Assembly: GCF_028823665.1 (NCBI RefSeq)
Contig: NZ_JAPEHV010000001.1
Coordinates: 397,406-461,405 of the forward strand
From: Microbacterium sp. C7(2022)
GTDB taxonomy: Bacteria > Actinomycetota > Actinomycetes > Actinomycetales > Microbacteriaceae
Direction of reading: 5' to 3'
Length of the DNA stretch: 64,000 bases
Shown here: positions 18,048 through 26,620 of the stretch, one piece after another
Position numbering within the stretch: position 1 is the first letter of the stretch
How the letters are laid out: each line of letters starts with the position of its first letter
Made by a program: the position numbers and the translations under genes
Notes under the pieces: generated by a model
The model's input: only the letters and a program-made list of their open reading frames with translations
The model's database searches: none
What the model was told of the DNA's origin: nothing

Positions 18048-18818
18048 GAGGCGTATCGCGCGAACGCGCTATTCGACGCCCACCAGGACGACCCCGAGTT
18101 CGGGCACCGGCTCCTCGCCGACGAGGCCCGCGATGCCGGCGAAGCGATGTCGGACCGGACCGCGTGGCGGATCGCGTCGACCAACGGCTGGTTCAGCGCG
18201 TTCGGGAAGCCCAAGCGGAGCAAGGCCCGCCGACCGGGACCGCCCGTGCACGACGACCTCTGCGCCGTCGTCGACGAGCACGGCCGGACCCGACACGTGT
18301 TCGCCGCGGACGCGCCCAACGAACTGTGGCTCACGGACATCACCGAGCACAAGACCGCCGAGGGCAAGCTCTACCTCTGCGCGATCAAGGACGTCTACTC
18401 AGGTCGGATCGTGGGGTACTCGATCGACTCGAGAATGAAGTCGCGTCTGGCCGTCCAGGCGCTCGAGAACGCCGTCGCGATGCGCGGCGACGTCGCCGGC
18501 TGCATCGTGCATTCCGACAGGGGATCTCAATTCCGCAGCCGGAAGATGCTCCGCGCTCTCAGCCGGCATCGCATGGTCGGGTCCATGGGAAGAGTGGGCT
18601 CGAGCGGAGACAACGCAGCCATGGAATCGTTCTTCGCGCTGCTGCAGAAGAACGTCCTCGACCGCCGCACCTGGACCACCCGCGAGCAACTCCGCATCGC
18701 GGTGGTGACCTGGATCGAACGGACCTACCACCGTCGCCGCCGACAGGCCCGCCTGGGCCGTTTGACGCCCATCGAGTTCGAGACCATCATGAACACGACC
18801 GTCGCACTGGCGGCGTGA
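18048..18818 (+). pseudogene. IS3-family transposase OrfB, 3' fragment (element A)
   Basis: The catalytic part of OrfB: ELWLTDITEH (first Asp), IVHSDRGSQFRSRKM (second Asp) and AAMESFFALLQKN (Glu). All DDE residues are present and the C-terminus is complete. The separated first part lies at 15345-15484 on the other side of the IS21 element. An ATG inside the IS21 right end could start a hybrid protein lacking only the first ~45 residues, so residual expression is possible. Confidence 0.88.
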
Positions 18819-18852
18819 CTACAACCTGTCACCTATCCGTGCAGCAGTCCCC

Positions 18853-19420
18853 ACCAGCGGTGTCGTCTTCGTCGTCGCGGCATACCGCCCCACGATCGTG
18901 CGGGCGAAGCAGTCGATTACGAACGACACGTACACGAACCCGGCCCATGCGTGAAGTCAGCGACCCACCGCCGGTTCGGCGCCAGGGCGGTAAAGTCCCG
19001 GTCCAGCAGGTCCGGCGCCCGGGCCGCGTTACGGTCTGGGACAGTGTTCCCCGTGCCCTTGCCGCGGACCAATCCGTTGTGCCGAGACCACGCATCAGCC
19101 GGTCCACGCGGCGTTTCGACACGGTCAGGCCCTGCCGGCGCGGCAGCGCGGCCATCTTGCGTCGCTCATACATTGATTCCGGTGTCGCCTGCCCGTGTTC
19201 ATCGACACGGGCAGTGAGGATCGCGTCGATCACGACCGCGTCGGCGAGATCGCTCCCGGAGGGTTGGGCGCGTTTCACGCCCGATACGTCCGATCGGCGA
19301 CCTGCACGCCCTGCTCACTCAGGACCCGGCAGATCGACCCGACCGAGCGGCGCGTGGCCCGTCGCTCCTCGATGAACGCGAGGATCAACGGCGTCGGGTG
19401 TCAGCGCCATTGAACCGGGG
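18853..19420 (-). pseudogene. IS3-family element B, 5' part of orfB (frameshifted)
   Basis: Read on the minus strand: AFIEERRATRRSVGSICRVL, then after a shift DLADAVVIDAI and ESMYERRKMAALPRRQGLTVS, then NRRWVADFT, and after another shift WAGFVYVSFVIDCFARTIVG. These are consecutive parts of an IS3-group OrfB of the same type as the C-terminal fragment at 14828-14993. At least two frameshifts make it non-functional. It ends abruptly at element A. This establishes that element A jumped into element B. Confidence 0.78.
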
Positions 19421-19475
19421 TGGCGGCCGGCAAGCGAATCGCGCCTTCCACCTCGCCGTGCGCGACAAGGAGAGC

Positions 19476-19813
19476 ATCCGGGGATCTCAATTCCCCAGCC
19501 GGAAGACGATCTGCGCCCTCAGCCTGCGTCGCGTGGTCGGGAGCACGGGCAGAGTCAGGTCAAGCGGAGAAAACACCGCCATGGAGAGCTTCTTTGCGCT
19601 GCTGCAGAAAACGTCCTCGACCGCCGCGCCTGGACCACCCGTGAGCAACTATGCATCGGCAATGCTGACCTGGATCGAACGGACGTACCACCTGCGTCGT
19701 CGGCAGGCCCGCCGGAGCCGGTTGACGCCCATCGAGTTCGAGGCCATCATGAAGATGACCGTCGCAATGGCGGCTTGGCTAGGAACTGCCACATATTCGG
19801 GTAGCGGTCCCCG
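19476..19813 (+). pseudogene. Second, degraded copy of element A (orfB 3' end)
   Basis: Direct repeat of the last third of element A's orfB: GSQFPSRKTICALS, NTAMESFFALLQK, TWIERTYHLRRRQARRSRLT and LTPIEFEAIM match 18530-18818 with scattered changes and a small frameshift near 19612. The stretch after it (GGAACTGCCACATATTCGGG) corresponds to a diverged right terminal repeat. An old independent insertion or a duplication remnant. It lies 24 bases from the end of the priming glycosyltransferase gene. Confidence 0.8.
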
Positions 19814-19836
19814 AGGAGCCGCAACCCTGCGCTCGA

Positions 19837-21387
19837 TCATAGCGCCGTGCTACCGGGCTGAAAAACAGCCTTCGCAGTTCGAACGAGGATAGCCAGGTCG
19901 CCCAGGAGCGACCAGTTCTCGACGTAGGAGAGGTCGAGGCGCACGGAGTCGTCCCACGAGAGTTCGGAACGGCCACCCACCTGCCAGGCGCCGGTGACCC
20001 CAGGCTTCACGAGGAAGCGGCGGTGCACGTGCGTCGCGTAGAGGTCGACCTCGGACTGCAGTGGCGGGCGCGGGCCGACGAGAGACATCGAGCCCCCGAT
20101 GACGTTGAAGAGTTGGGGGAGCTCGTCCAGGCTGAACCGGCGCATGAAGCGGCCGACGCGCGTCACGCGGGGGTCGTTGGTCATCTTGAACAGGACCTCA
20201 TTGCCCGCATCTCGCTCGGCCTGGAGATCCGCGAGCTGGGCCTCGGCATCCACCACCATCGAGCGGAACTTCCACATGGTGAACTCTTTGCCACGCAAGC
20301 CCACACGCTTCTGCTTAAAGAACACAGGGCCGGGCCCCGAAAGCTTCACGCATAGCGCCAGGATCAGCAGGAGCGGGCTGATGATCAGCGCGCCGATGCT
20401 GGCAAGAGACAGGTCGGTCATGCGCTTGAGGAAGAGCTGGCCACCGCTGAACTTGGGTGTTTCCACGTGGATCAGGGGGAGCCCCGAGACCGGGCGGGTG
20501 TGGATGCGCGGGCCAGCGATATCCATGATGCTTGGAGCGAGCACGAGGTGCTGCCTACCAGCCTCGAGGTTCCACGAGATCTGCTTCACCTTATACGGGG
20601 GTAAGTCGTCGGTGCTCGTGATCGCGACGGTGTCGGCGCCGGTGAGTTCGATCGCGCGCTCGATCGCATTCACGTTCCCCATGATCGGGATGTCAGTGCC
20701 CTCGATCGTCTCGGCCACGAGACCGGATGGAACACACGCCCCCACGACGGTGTACCCGGCGCTTGTCGAACGGTGCAACTCTTGCGCGATCTGCGAGACC
20801 GAGTCGCGAGATCCCACCAGGAGCACGCGCGCTGAGTAGTCGCCCATCGCGCGGTGCGCGATCAACCACTGGCGCCACAGCCAGCGCTCGAGTACGAGCA
20901 CGGCAATTCCGACCGGGAGGGCGATCAGCAGGTACCCGCGCGCGACGTCGACGCGCAGGAGGAAGGCGGCGATCGCAATGATTCCGAAGACGCGGAAGCT
21001 TGCGTCGGCGATGCGCACGTACTCGGTCGTGCCCGTTCCGATGACGCGGTAGTCGCGCGAGTCGATCAGGTGGAGCGCCCACAGCCATCCGAGTACAAGG
21101 CCCGCGGAGAACAGCCAGTAGGAGAGATCGGTGATGCGGTGGTCCGCCCGCATCGCGACCTGCGCATTGCCGAGCCCGAACCACACGATCTGCGTGCCGT
21201 AGACGACCCACACCAGCACGAACAGGTCGCTGAAGAAGAGACGTCGCGCGTAGCGTTCGCGCCAGCGCGGGGTCTGGAGCGGTGCGGAGTGTGAAGCGTC
21301 GGTCATCTGGGGTTTCGTTGGCAGCGGTGTTGCCTCGGTGTGGTCACCTGCGTCCTCGGACGCGTCGACAAACAGATTCGACGTCAA
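19837..21387 (-). CDS. Priming polyprenyl glycosylphosphotransferase
   Basis: 516 residues. Transfers the first sugar-1-phosphate to undecaprenyl phosphate, starting repeat-unit assembly. The N-terminal half has several membrane segments and a CoA-binding-like domain (VLLVGSRDSVSQIAQEL). The C-terminal bacterial sugar transferase domain is complete: KRVGLRGKEFTMWKFRSM, SLDELPQLFNVIGGSMSLVG, VKPGVTGAWQVGGRS. Start is TTG with GGGGAGA five bases upstream. Last gene of the minus-strand set phosphatase-kinase-membrane protein-this gene. The degraded IS copy lies just beyond its stop. Confidence 0.93.
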   Translation of the reverse strand: MTSNLFVDASEDAGDHTEATPLPTKPQMTDASHSAPLQTPRWRERYARRLFFSDLFVLVWVVYGTQIVWFGLGNAQVAMRADHRITDLSYWLFSAGLVLGWLWALHLIDSRDYRVIGTGTTEYVRIADASFRVFGIIAIAAFLLRVDVARGYLLIALPVGIAVLVLERWLWRQWLIAHRAMGDYSARVLLVGSRDSVSQIAQELHRSTSAGYTVVGACVPSGLVAETIEGTDIPIMGNVNAIERAIELTGADTVAITSTDDLPPYKVKQISWNLEAGRQHLVLAPSIMDIAGPRIHTRPVSGLPLIHVETPKFSGGQLFLKRMTDLSLASIGALIISPLLLILALCVKLSGPGPVFFKQKRVGLRGKEFTMWKFRSMVVDAEAQLADLQAERDAGNEVLFKMTNDPRVTRVGRFMRRFSLDELPQLFNVIGGSMSLVGPRPPLQSEVDLYATHVHRRFLVKPGVTGAWQVGGRSELSWDDSVRLDLSYVENWSLLGDLAILVRTAKAVFQPGSTAL

Positions 21388-21458
21388 GGCTATCTCCCCA
21401 TAGATACATTCCCCGGCATGAGGTTACCAGTCAGTCTGTTTAGCTTGTGACCAGCCCC

Positions 21459-22364
21459 TTACCCCACGACAAACAGCTCGTCGCCGGACCACAGGAGGTA
21501 CGACGCCGAACCCGTCGCGACGAGCGCGGCGGGGGAGGTGGCGTCCGCACCCTCGGCGCAGCCGATCTCGATCGCTGAACCGGCGTCGGCGCCGGTGAAC
21601 TGCGTCACCGCGACGCCGTCGCAATCGTCGGCGGAGTGCGCCACGGCCACGGTGCCGCTGTAGACAGCCAGGGCCACGGCGCCGGCGCCGGGGAGCGGCA
21701 TCCACTCTCCATCGTCGAAGACGTACGCCTCGGCCTCACACAGCAGCGCGACCGTGTCGCCGCTCGCCCGCAGACCGTGCGCGACATCACACGGGGCGTC
21801 GACCTCGTCGCCGGCGAGCACGACGGTCGCCGGGTCAGCGGGGTCGATGTAGCGCGAGGCCGCCAACACATCGGGGTACGACTCCCAGTACAGCCCCTGC
21901 GTGAAGGTGCGCAGCGCCTGCGTCTCGCACTCGTCGGTCATCGACGCGACCATCTCGGCCTGCACATCGGCGAAGGGGTCGAGGGATGCCACTTGCCCGA
22001 TGCCCTTGTACAGGGGCGTCACGTCGACCCACGAGTCTCCGCGGTCGTCAGAGCGCTCGACCAGCGGCTCGGTCTCGCCGCACTCGCCCGCGGTCGCGCG
22101 CCACAGTGTGCCAGCACCCTGCGCCAGGAAGCGTTCGTTGGCGCGATCGAATTCGGGGATCGGCGTCTCGGTCGGCGTGGGGGAGGCCGACTGCACGCCC
22201 AGGTCGAACGTCGGCACCGGCGCCGCCTCGCCGCTCGTGCCCTCGCCCTTGGCGTGCCCGAGCGCGAGTACGGCCAGCACCACGACGACGACAGCGAGTA
22301 CCGCGACCGCGATGATGGCGATCACCTGCGAGCCGGCGAACCTCTGCCTCGAGTCAGCGGCCAT
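21459..22364 (-). CDS. Hypothetical membrane-anchored exported protein
   Basis: 301 residues. One N-terminal hydrophobic segment (about 14-34), then a Pro/Thr stretch (SPTPTETPIPE) and an extracytoplasmic domain with several cysteines (GECGETEP, TDECETQ, DAPCDVA, LLCEAEA, DDCDGV, IGCAEG) that could form disulfides. The start lies six bases after the BY-kinase stop, so it is part of the polysaccharide export operon. The repeated short GDSW/SGTVAVAHS patterns hint at a beta-propeller-like fold, but I do not recognise a family. Confidence 0.75.
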   Translation of the reverse strand: MAADSRQRFAGSQVIAIIAVAVLAVVVVVLAVLALGHAKGEGTSGEAAPVPTFDLGVQSASPTPTETPIPEFDRANERFLAQGAGTLWRATAGECGETEPLVERSDDRGDSWVDVTPLYKGIGQVASLDPFADVQAEMVASMTDECETQALRTFTQGLYWESYPDVLAASRYIDPADPATVVLAGDEVDAPCDVAHGLRASGDTVALLCEAEAYVFDDGEWMPLPGAGAVALAVYSGTVAVAHSADDCDGVAVTQFTGADAGSAIEIGCAEGADATSPAALVATGSASYLLWSGDELFVVG

Positions 22365-22370
22365 GATCCG

Positions 22371-24014
22371 CTATTGCTGGCGCGGCGGTTGCGGTCCGAA
22401 CAACGCCTCGATGTCGTGGTCGCTGGTCGTCGCTGCCGCGCGGGGCTGTGCCGGCTGTGCCGTTGTTCCGGGTGCCGGTGCGGGTGTGGCCTGCGCGGGC
22501 GCGGCTTGCGCGGGGCGTGCCGCTTGTTCGGGCTTCGCTGGCGCGGGCTTCGCCGGCGCCGGCTGCCCGGTGCGCGCCGTGGCGGGCGTCGCAGCCTGTT
22601 CGGACGCACGAGGCACGGGCGCCGCGCTCTTCTTACCGAACAGCTTGGGCTTGGGGGTCTCTGCCACGTACCCGTAACCGTAGCCGTACGCGTAGTACGC
22701 ATCCGGCCCGCGGGTGGGAACCATTGACAACACCACACCGGCGATCTTCGCGTCGACCGTCTCGAGCACGTCAACCGCACCCGACAACTGGTGCCGGGTC
22801 GTGTTGCCCGACGACACTGCGACGATCGCGCCACTGGTCGCGCGCGCGAGGATCGCGGCATCCGTCACCGGAAGAAGCGGCGGAGCGTCACACAGCACGA
22901 CATCGAAGTCGCGCTCGAGCACCTCGAGCAGCGTGTGCATCTGGGTCGAACCGAGCAGCTCGCTCGGGTTCGGCGGAATCTTGCCAGCCGGCAGCACATA
23001 CAGGCTGCGGCCACCCCACGGCAGCATCACATCACCCACGCGCGCGCGACCGATCAGCACGTCGGTGAGACCCGCGCCACCCTCGATCCCGAGATACTCG
23101 GCCACCTTGGGCTTGCGCAGATCGGCATCGAGAAGTGCGACGCGCTTGCCGGCATCCGCCAGCGCAATCGCCAGGTTGATCGTGGTCGTCGACTTGCCTT
23201 CGCTCGGCAGGCTCGAGGTGATCACGAAGCTCGAGCGACCGCCCATGTCGAGAAACTGCAGGTTCGTGCGCAGCGCGCGGAACGACTCAGCACGCGGGCT
23301 CAGCGGGTCGGCGTGCACGATCAGCGGGCGCGTCTTGGCCTTCGGGTCGTACGCGATCGCACCGATGATGGGGCGATCTGTCACCAGCTCGACATCGTGC
23401 GCCGTGCGGATGCGCGTGTCGAGCACCGCACGCAGCACCGCGATACCCACACCCACCGCGAGACCCACGAGCAAACCGAGCGCGAGGTTCAACGGCACGT
23501 TCGGGCTCGACGGGCTGAGCGGCGGGATCGCGTCCTGCACGCGCGTCAGGCTCACCGGGCTCGTGTCGCTACCCTGCGGCGTCTCGATCGCCTCGACCGC
23601 GCTGGTGAGGCTCGCGCCCAGCGCGTTCGCGATATCAGCCGCGAGCACCGGGTCAGCGTCGGTCACCGTGATCGTGATGAGGCTCGTGTTCGTGGGGCTG
23701 GATGCCGTCACCTGGCTGGCCAGCTGGTCGCTCGTCATGCCGAGGCCTAGTTCGGCGATCACGGGATTCATCACGATCGGAGTGGTGACGAGGTTCGTGT
23801 ACGTCGAGACACGCGACTGCGTGAAGTTCGACCCCTGCTGCAGCTCGCCGATTGTCACGCCGCCCTGCGACGACACGAACACCGTGCTCTGCGCCTCATA
23901 CATAGGAGTGCGCGTGAGCGAGTATGCGGCTGCTGCGCCAACGCCGACAAGGGTGGCCACCACGATCAGCAGCCAGCTCTTGCGCAGAATACGCAGATAG
24001 TCAGTGAGTTCCAT
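22371..24014 (-). CDS. Polysaccharide co-polymerase/BY-family tyrosine autokinase
   Basis: 547 residues from the ATG at 24014 (GAGAGG upstream). N-terminal Wzz domain with two membrane segments (LTDYLRILRKSWLLIVVATL at the start). Cytoplasmic BY-kinase domain with Walker A SLPSEGKSTTTINLA, Walker A' ALLDADLRKPK and Walker B FDVVLCDAPP. A tyrosine cluster DAYYAYGYGYGY follows, the autophosphorylation site. After it is an unusual ~80-residue Ala/Pro/Lys-rich tail. Controls chain length and export together with the phosphatase encoded upstream. Confidence 0.93.
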   Translation of the reverse strand: MELTDYLRILRKSWLLIVVATLVGVGAAAAYSLTRTPMYEAQSTVFVSSQGGVTIGELQQGSNFTQSRVSTYTNLVTTPIVMNPVIAELGLGMTSDQLASQVTASSPTNTSLITITVTDADPVLAADIANALGASLTSAVEAIETPQGSDTSPVSLTRVQDAIPPLSPSSPNVPLNLALGLLVGLAVGVGIAVLRAVLDTRIRTAHDVELVTDRPIIGAIAYDPKAKTRPLIVHADPLSPRAESFRALRTNLQFLDMGGRSSFVITSSLPSEGKSTTTINLAIALADAGKRVALLDADLRKPKVAEYLGIEGGAGLTDVLIGRARVGDVMLPWGGRSLYVLPAGKIPPNPSELLGSTQMHTLLEVLERDFDVVLCDAPPLLPVTDAAILARATSGAIVAVSSGNTTRHQLSGAVDVLETVDAKIAGVVLSMVPTRGPDAYYAYGYGYGYVAETPKPKLFGKKSAAPVPRASEQAATPATARTGQPAPAKPAPAKPEQAARPAQAAPAQATPAPAPGTTAQPAQPRAAATTSDHDIEALFGPQPPRQQ

Positions 24015-24101
24015 GTCGCCTCTCGGTGCTGCCGCGCACGACGTCGTCACGCGCGATGCGGTCCCGCACTATCTTGCCACGGTGAGTTTTCTGCCGCGTG
24101 T

Positions 24102-24698
24102 TCAGGATGCCAGCGCCACCGTCACCGCGTGCACGACCGCGTCGACGGCCGGCTCGAGCTGGTTGGCAGAGCGCAGGTATGTCTCCCACGACCGCCGATA
24201 TGGGTCGATCACGTCGTCGTCGCTGGCGTCGGCCGGCGGGAGGGCGAGCCCCCGCTGCGATGCGACGAGCGCAGCCATCGCCCGCACGCGGGCTGACGGG
24301 TCGGCGCCGGCGGCGGAGGCGGCATCCACAATCTGTTCATCACTCACACCCTGCGCGAGGCGCGCGAACTCGCGCACCGTGAACGTGTGCCGCAGCCGCG
24401 ACGGGGCAAGCTCGGCGATCTCGCGCCGGTGCTCACGCGTCATCGCGAGGATCAGGTCGGGGCTGACGAGAAACTGCTCGAGGAGGAAGCGCGAGCGGTG
24501 GGCCGCGGCATCCGCTTCAGGTACTCCTCTATCTATGGCCAGCCGCTGCGCCTCGGGCGTCATCTGCGCGGCCGGCAAACCGCGCGTGCCGGCGCTGGTG
24601 ATGGTCGGGCTGAATTCGCTGAGGCGCGTGCGGAGCAATTCGGCGGCGAGCGGCGACCGGCAGATGTTTCCGGTGCAGACCGTCATGATCTCGAACAC
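24102..24698 (-). CDS. Low-molecular-weight protein-tyrosine phosphatase
   Basis: 198 residues. The phosphate-binding loop VCTGNICRSP fits C-x5-R-S at the N-terminus, and a DPYRRS motif near residue 165 supplies the general-acid Asp of LMW-PTPs. Likely dephosphorylates the BY-kinase encoded 87 bases downstream, as in Wzb/Wzc pairs. Start is GTG at 24698 or ATG at 24686. A divergent gene starts only 28 bases away, so the two share a very compact promoter region. Confidence 0.9.
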   Translation of the reverse strand: MFEIMTVCTGNICRSPLAAELLRTRLSEFSPTITSAGTRGLPAAQMTPEAQRLAIDRGVPEADAAAHRSRFLLEQFLVSPDLILAMTREHRREIAELAPSRLRHTFTVREFARLAQGVSDEQIVDAASAAGADPSARVRAMAALVASQRGLALPPADASDDDVIDPYRRSWETYLRSANQLEPAVDAVVHAVTVALAS

Positions 24699-24726
24699 GA
24701 CGATGACCTCCGGGTAACGTGGGCGC

Positions 24727-25572
24727 GTGCCCGACCACTCTATCGACGCCCTCGCGGGCTCTGTTGCCTCTGTTGCGGGGGATGCTGGTGGTGCTGGCGC
24801 TGCGGGTACTGCGCGGACGCGGGCCGAGCTGCGTGCCGCCGGTGCTGACTACGTCCACGTGCCCCGGATGGACTGGCGCCTGGGCGGGCGCACTGTCTAC
24901 CGCTGGCGCGAGCGCCTGCTCGCCGTCGCGTTCATCTCGCTCGGCATCGGCGTGCTCGGTGCCGCGGCCGTCGAGACGCTGGTGGAGGCATCCTGGGCCC
25001 CTGTTCTTGCCAACGCTCTGATGCTGCTCGGCATGATCGTGCCCATCGCGTGGGCGTTCTTGCGCTCGCGCCCGGCCGGGCTGCTGCGCTTTCGCGCGCT
25101 CGACCTGCTGTACGCCGTCGCGCTCGGTGTTCTGTTGCGCGTGTTCAGCGGGTGGCTCGACGTGGTGCTGGGTGGGGCTGGAGCCTTTCCGTCGTACACG
25201 AGCATCAACGGGGGACTCGGGTCGTCGTGGCTTCTGTCTGATGTGCTTCTGCCGGTTGCTGTCGCGCCCGTGGTGGAGGAGTTCTTCTTTCGCGCCGTGC
25301 TGCTCGTGAGCCTCTACACGGTGCTGCGCCGGCCGCTCGGCGGAGCTTCTGCGGGCGTGATTGCTGTGGTGGTGAGCTCGGCCGTGTTCATGCTGATGCA
25401 CTCGCTCACCGGCGCCCTGACGGTGTCGGGAGTCTTGGGTATCGGTGTTCTGGGTGTGGTCTGCGCGACGCTGGTGATGCTGACCGGGCGTGTGTGGGGC
25501 GCGGTGCTCGTGCACGCGGTCTTCAACGCGAGCTGGGTCGTGCTCGCGCTGGTCGGGACTGCGCTCGGCTAG
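24727..25572 (+). CDS. CPBP-family intramembrane glutamic protease (first)
   Basis: 281 residues, GTG start. After a ~60-residue Ala/Gly-rich cytoplasmic N-terminus come about eight membrane helices. The CPBP (Abi/Rce1-like) motifs are present: VEEFFFR (E184, E185, R189), FMLMHSLTG (H225) and HAVFNASW. Such proteases cleave prenylated or membrane proteins; the substrate is unknown. Transcribed divergently from the tyrosine phosphatase. A second CPBP gene lies at 26621, on the other side of an LPATG surface protein. Confidence 0.88.
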   Translation: MPDHSIDALAGSVASVAGDAGGAGAAGTARTRAELRAAGADYVHVPRMDWRLGGRTVYRWRERLLAVAFISLGIGVLGAAAVETLVEASWAPVLANALMLLGMIVPIAWAFLRSRPAGLLRFRALDLLYAVALGVLLRVFSGWLDVVLGGAGAFPSYTSINGGLGSSWLLSDVLLPVAVAPVVEEFFFRAVLLVSLYTVLRRPLGGASAGVIAVVVSSAVFMLMHSLTGALTVSGVLGIGVLGVVCATLVMLTGRVWGAVLVHAVFNASWVVLALVGTALG

Positions 25573-25788
25573 CCGCACTGGTGCGGCGTGTCGCCCGTCG
25601 GAGCAACGATCCTGATCGGAGTGGGAATCACGTTTCGTGCACGTTTCGTGGGTTAACGTTTACCAAACCGAAACACGTGCCTTTGCTTCGCTGGGAAAAT
25701 GCCTATACCATGCCAAAAGCGGGTCGCGACGGGAGTGGCTCGAATCCACTGCTTTCCACAGCTACGTACTTCACGAGGGACACACACC

Positions 25789-26367
25789 ATGAAGAAGAAG
25801 ATTTTCGCTGTCGCGGCTATCGCCGCCGCAGTTTCGCTTGCAGGGTCGTCGGCAGCATTCGCTGACGAGTACCCCTCGGACGTGGTCTGCGTCGCAAGCC
25901 CCGCCTCGATCGCACCGGGTGCGACGAGCACGATCACCTGCTCGAGCGAGACCGGCTTCATCCCCGGCGAGGTCACCGGCGTGTTCGCCACCTCGGGCCC
26001 GGGCGTCGTCGACGGCACCACGCTCTCGTCGATCGTTCTCGCGTCGGCTGACGGCTCGGCTTCGGTCACCAAGACCTCGAGCACCGACGGTGTCTTCACC
26101 GCGACCTTCACCGCTCCCACCGTCACCGAGACCACCGACTACACCGTCACCCTCTCGCCTGAGGACGGCGACGTTGTCGGCTCGACGACCATCACGGTCG
26201 CCGTTGACGACGCAGCCGCCGGTGGCGAGGGTGGCGAGGACGGCCTGCCCGCCACGGGTGGCGCAGCCCCCATGGCTGCCATCTGGCTCGGCGTCGGTGC
26301 CGTCGGCATCGGTGGTATCGCCGTCGCCGCAGCTGTCGCCCGCCGTCGTTCGGCCGGTAACAACTGA
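25789..26367 (+). CDS. Sortase-anchored surface protein (LPATG)
   Basis: 192 residues. Signal peptide MKKKIFAVAAIAAAVSLAGS...AFA, cleavage near residue 25. The mature part is a Thr/Ser-rich domain of immunoglobulin-like character (about 26-140) with two cysteines near its start. A Gly/Glu linker, LPATG (from about 153), a hydrophobic helix and ARRRSAGNN tail follow. The ATG has GAGGGA upstream. A strong hairpin terminator follows immediately, so it is monocistronic. The 216-base upstream gap contains AACGTTTACCAAACCGAAAC, possibly part of its promoter. Role unknown; likely an abundant wall protein. Confidence 0.85.
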   Translation: MKKKIFAVAAIAAAVSLAGSSAAFADEYPSDVVCVASPASIAPGATSTITCSSETGFIPGEVTGVFATSGPGVVDGTTLSSIVLASADGSASVTKTSSTDGVFTATFTAPTVTETTDYTVTLSPEDGDVVGSTTITVAVDDAAAGGEGGEDGLPATGGAAPMAAIWLGVGAVGIGGIAVAAAVARRRSAGNN

Positions 26368-26381
26368 CACTGATTCACGCT

Positions 26382-26417
26382 GAGAGGCCCCGGACCCGCT
26401 AGGGTTCGGGGCCTCTC
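26382..26417 (+). terminator. Hairpin terminator after the LPATG gene
   Basis: GAGAGGCCCCGGACCC and its complement GGTTCGGGGCCTCTC form a long GC-rich stem with a five-base loop, 14 bases after the stop codon. There is no strong T-run, as is common in high-GC actinobacteria. Confidence 0.85.
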
Positions 26418-26469
26418 GCCGTTGCGGGGCGGCGCCGGCGGGGGGGGCGCCGGCGGGGGGTGGGCGCGG

Positions 26470-26568
26470 GACACGCCGTGCGCGCCGCTACTCCAGGTGC
26501 GAGACACGCCGTGCGCGCCGAGACACCGTGGCGCACACCGTGTTTCACCGCACACGCTGTGTTTCACC
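26470..26568. repeat. Short direct repeats before the second CPBP gene
   Basis: GACACGCCGTGCGCGCCG occurs at 26470-26487 and 26503-26520. A related pair, GCACACCGTGTTTCACC and GCACACGCTGTGTTTCACC, follows at 26533-26568. A G-rich run precedes them. No coding potential is convincing here. Function unknown. Confidence 0.6.
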
Positions 26569-26620
26569 AGCGATGCGCTCGCGCGCGGTTCGTGGAGGAG
26601 CGACGTGAGAGGGCAGAATC

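Larger units (their letters stand above)
14994..18851 (+). mobile_element. IS3-family element A, interrupted by an IS21-family element
   Basis: Bounded by near-perfect inverted repeats: GGGACTGCTGCACGAGTAGG... at 14994-15018 and its complement at 18827-18851, differing at only two or three positions. Without the internal IS21 element and its duplicated target it would be about 1,295 bp, a normal IS3-family size. It carries orfA and orfB in the -1 arrangement typical of the family. No clear target-site duplication flanks it. It has inserted into the oppositely oriented element B. Confidence 0.85.
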
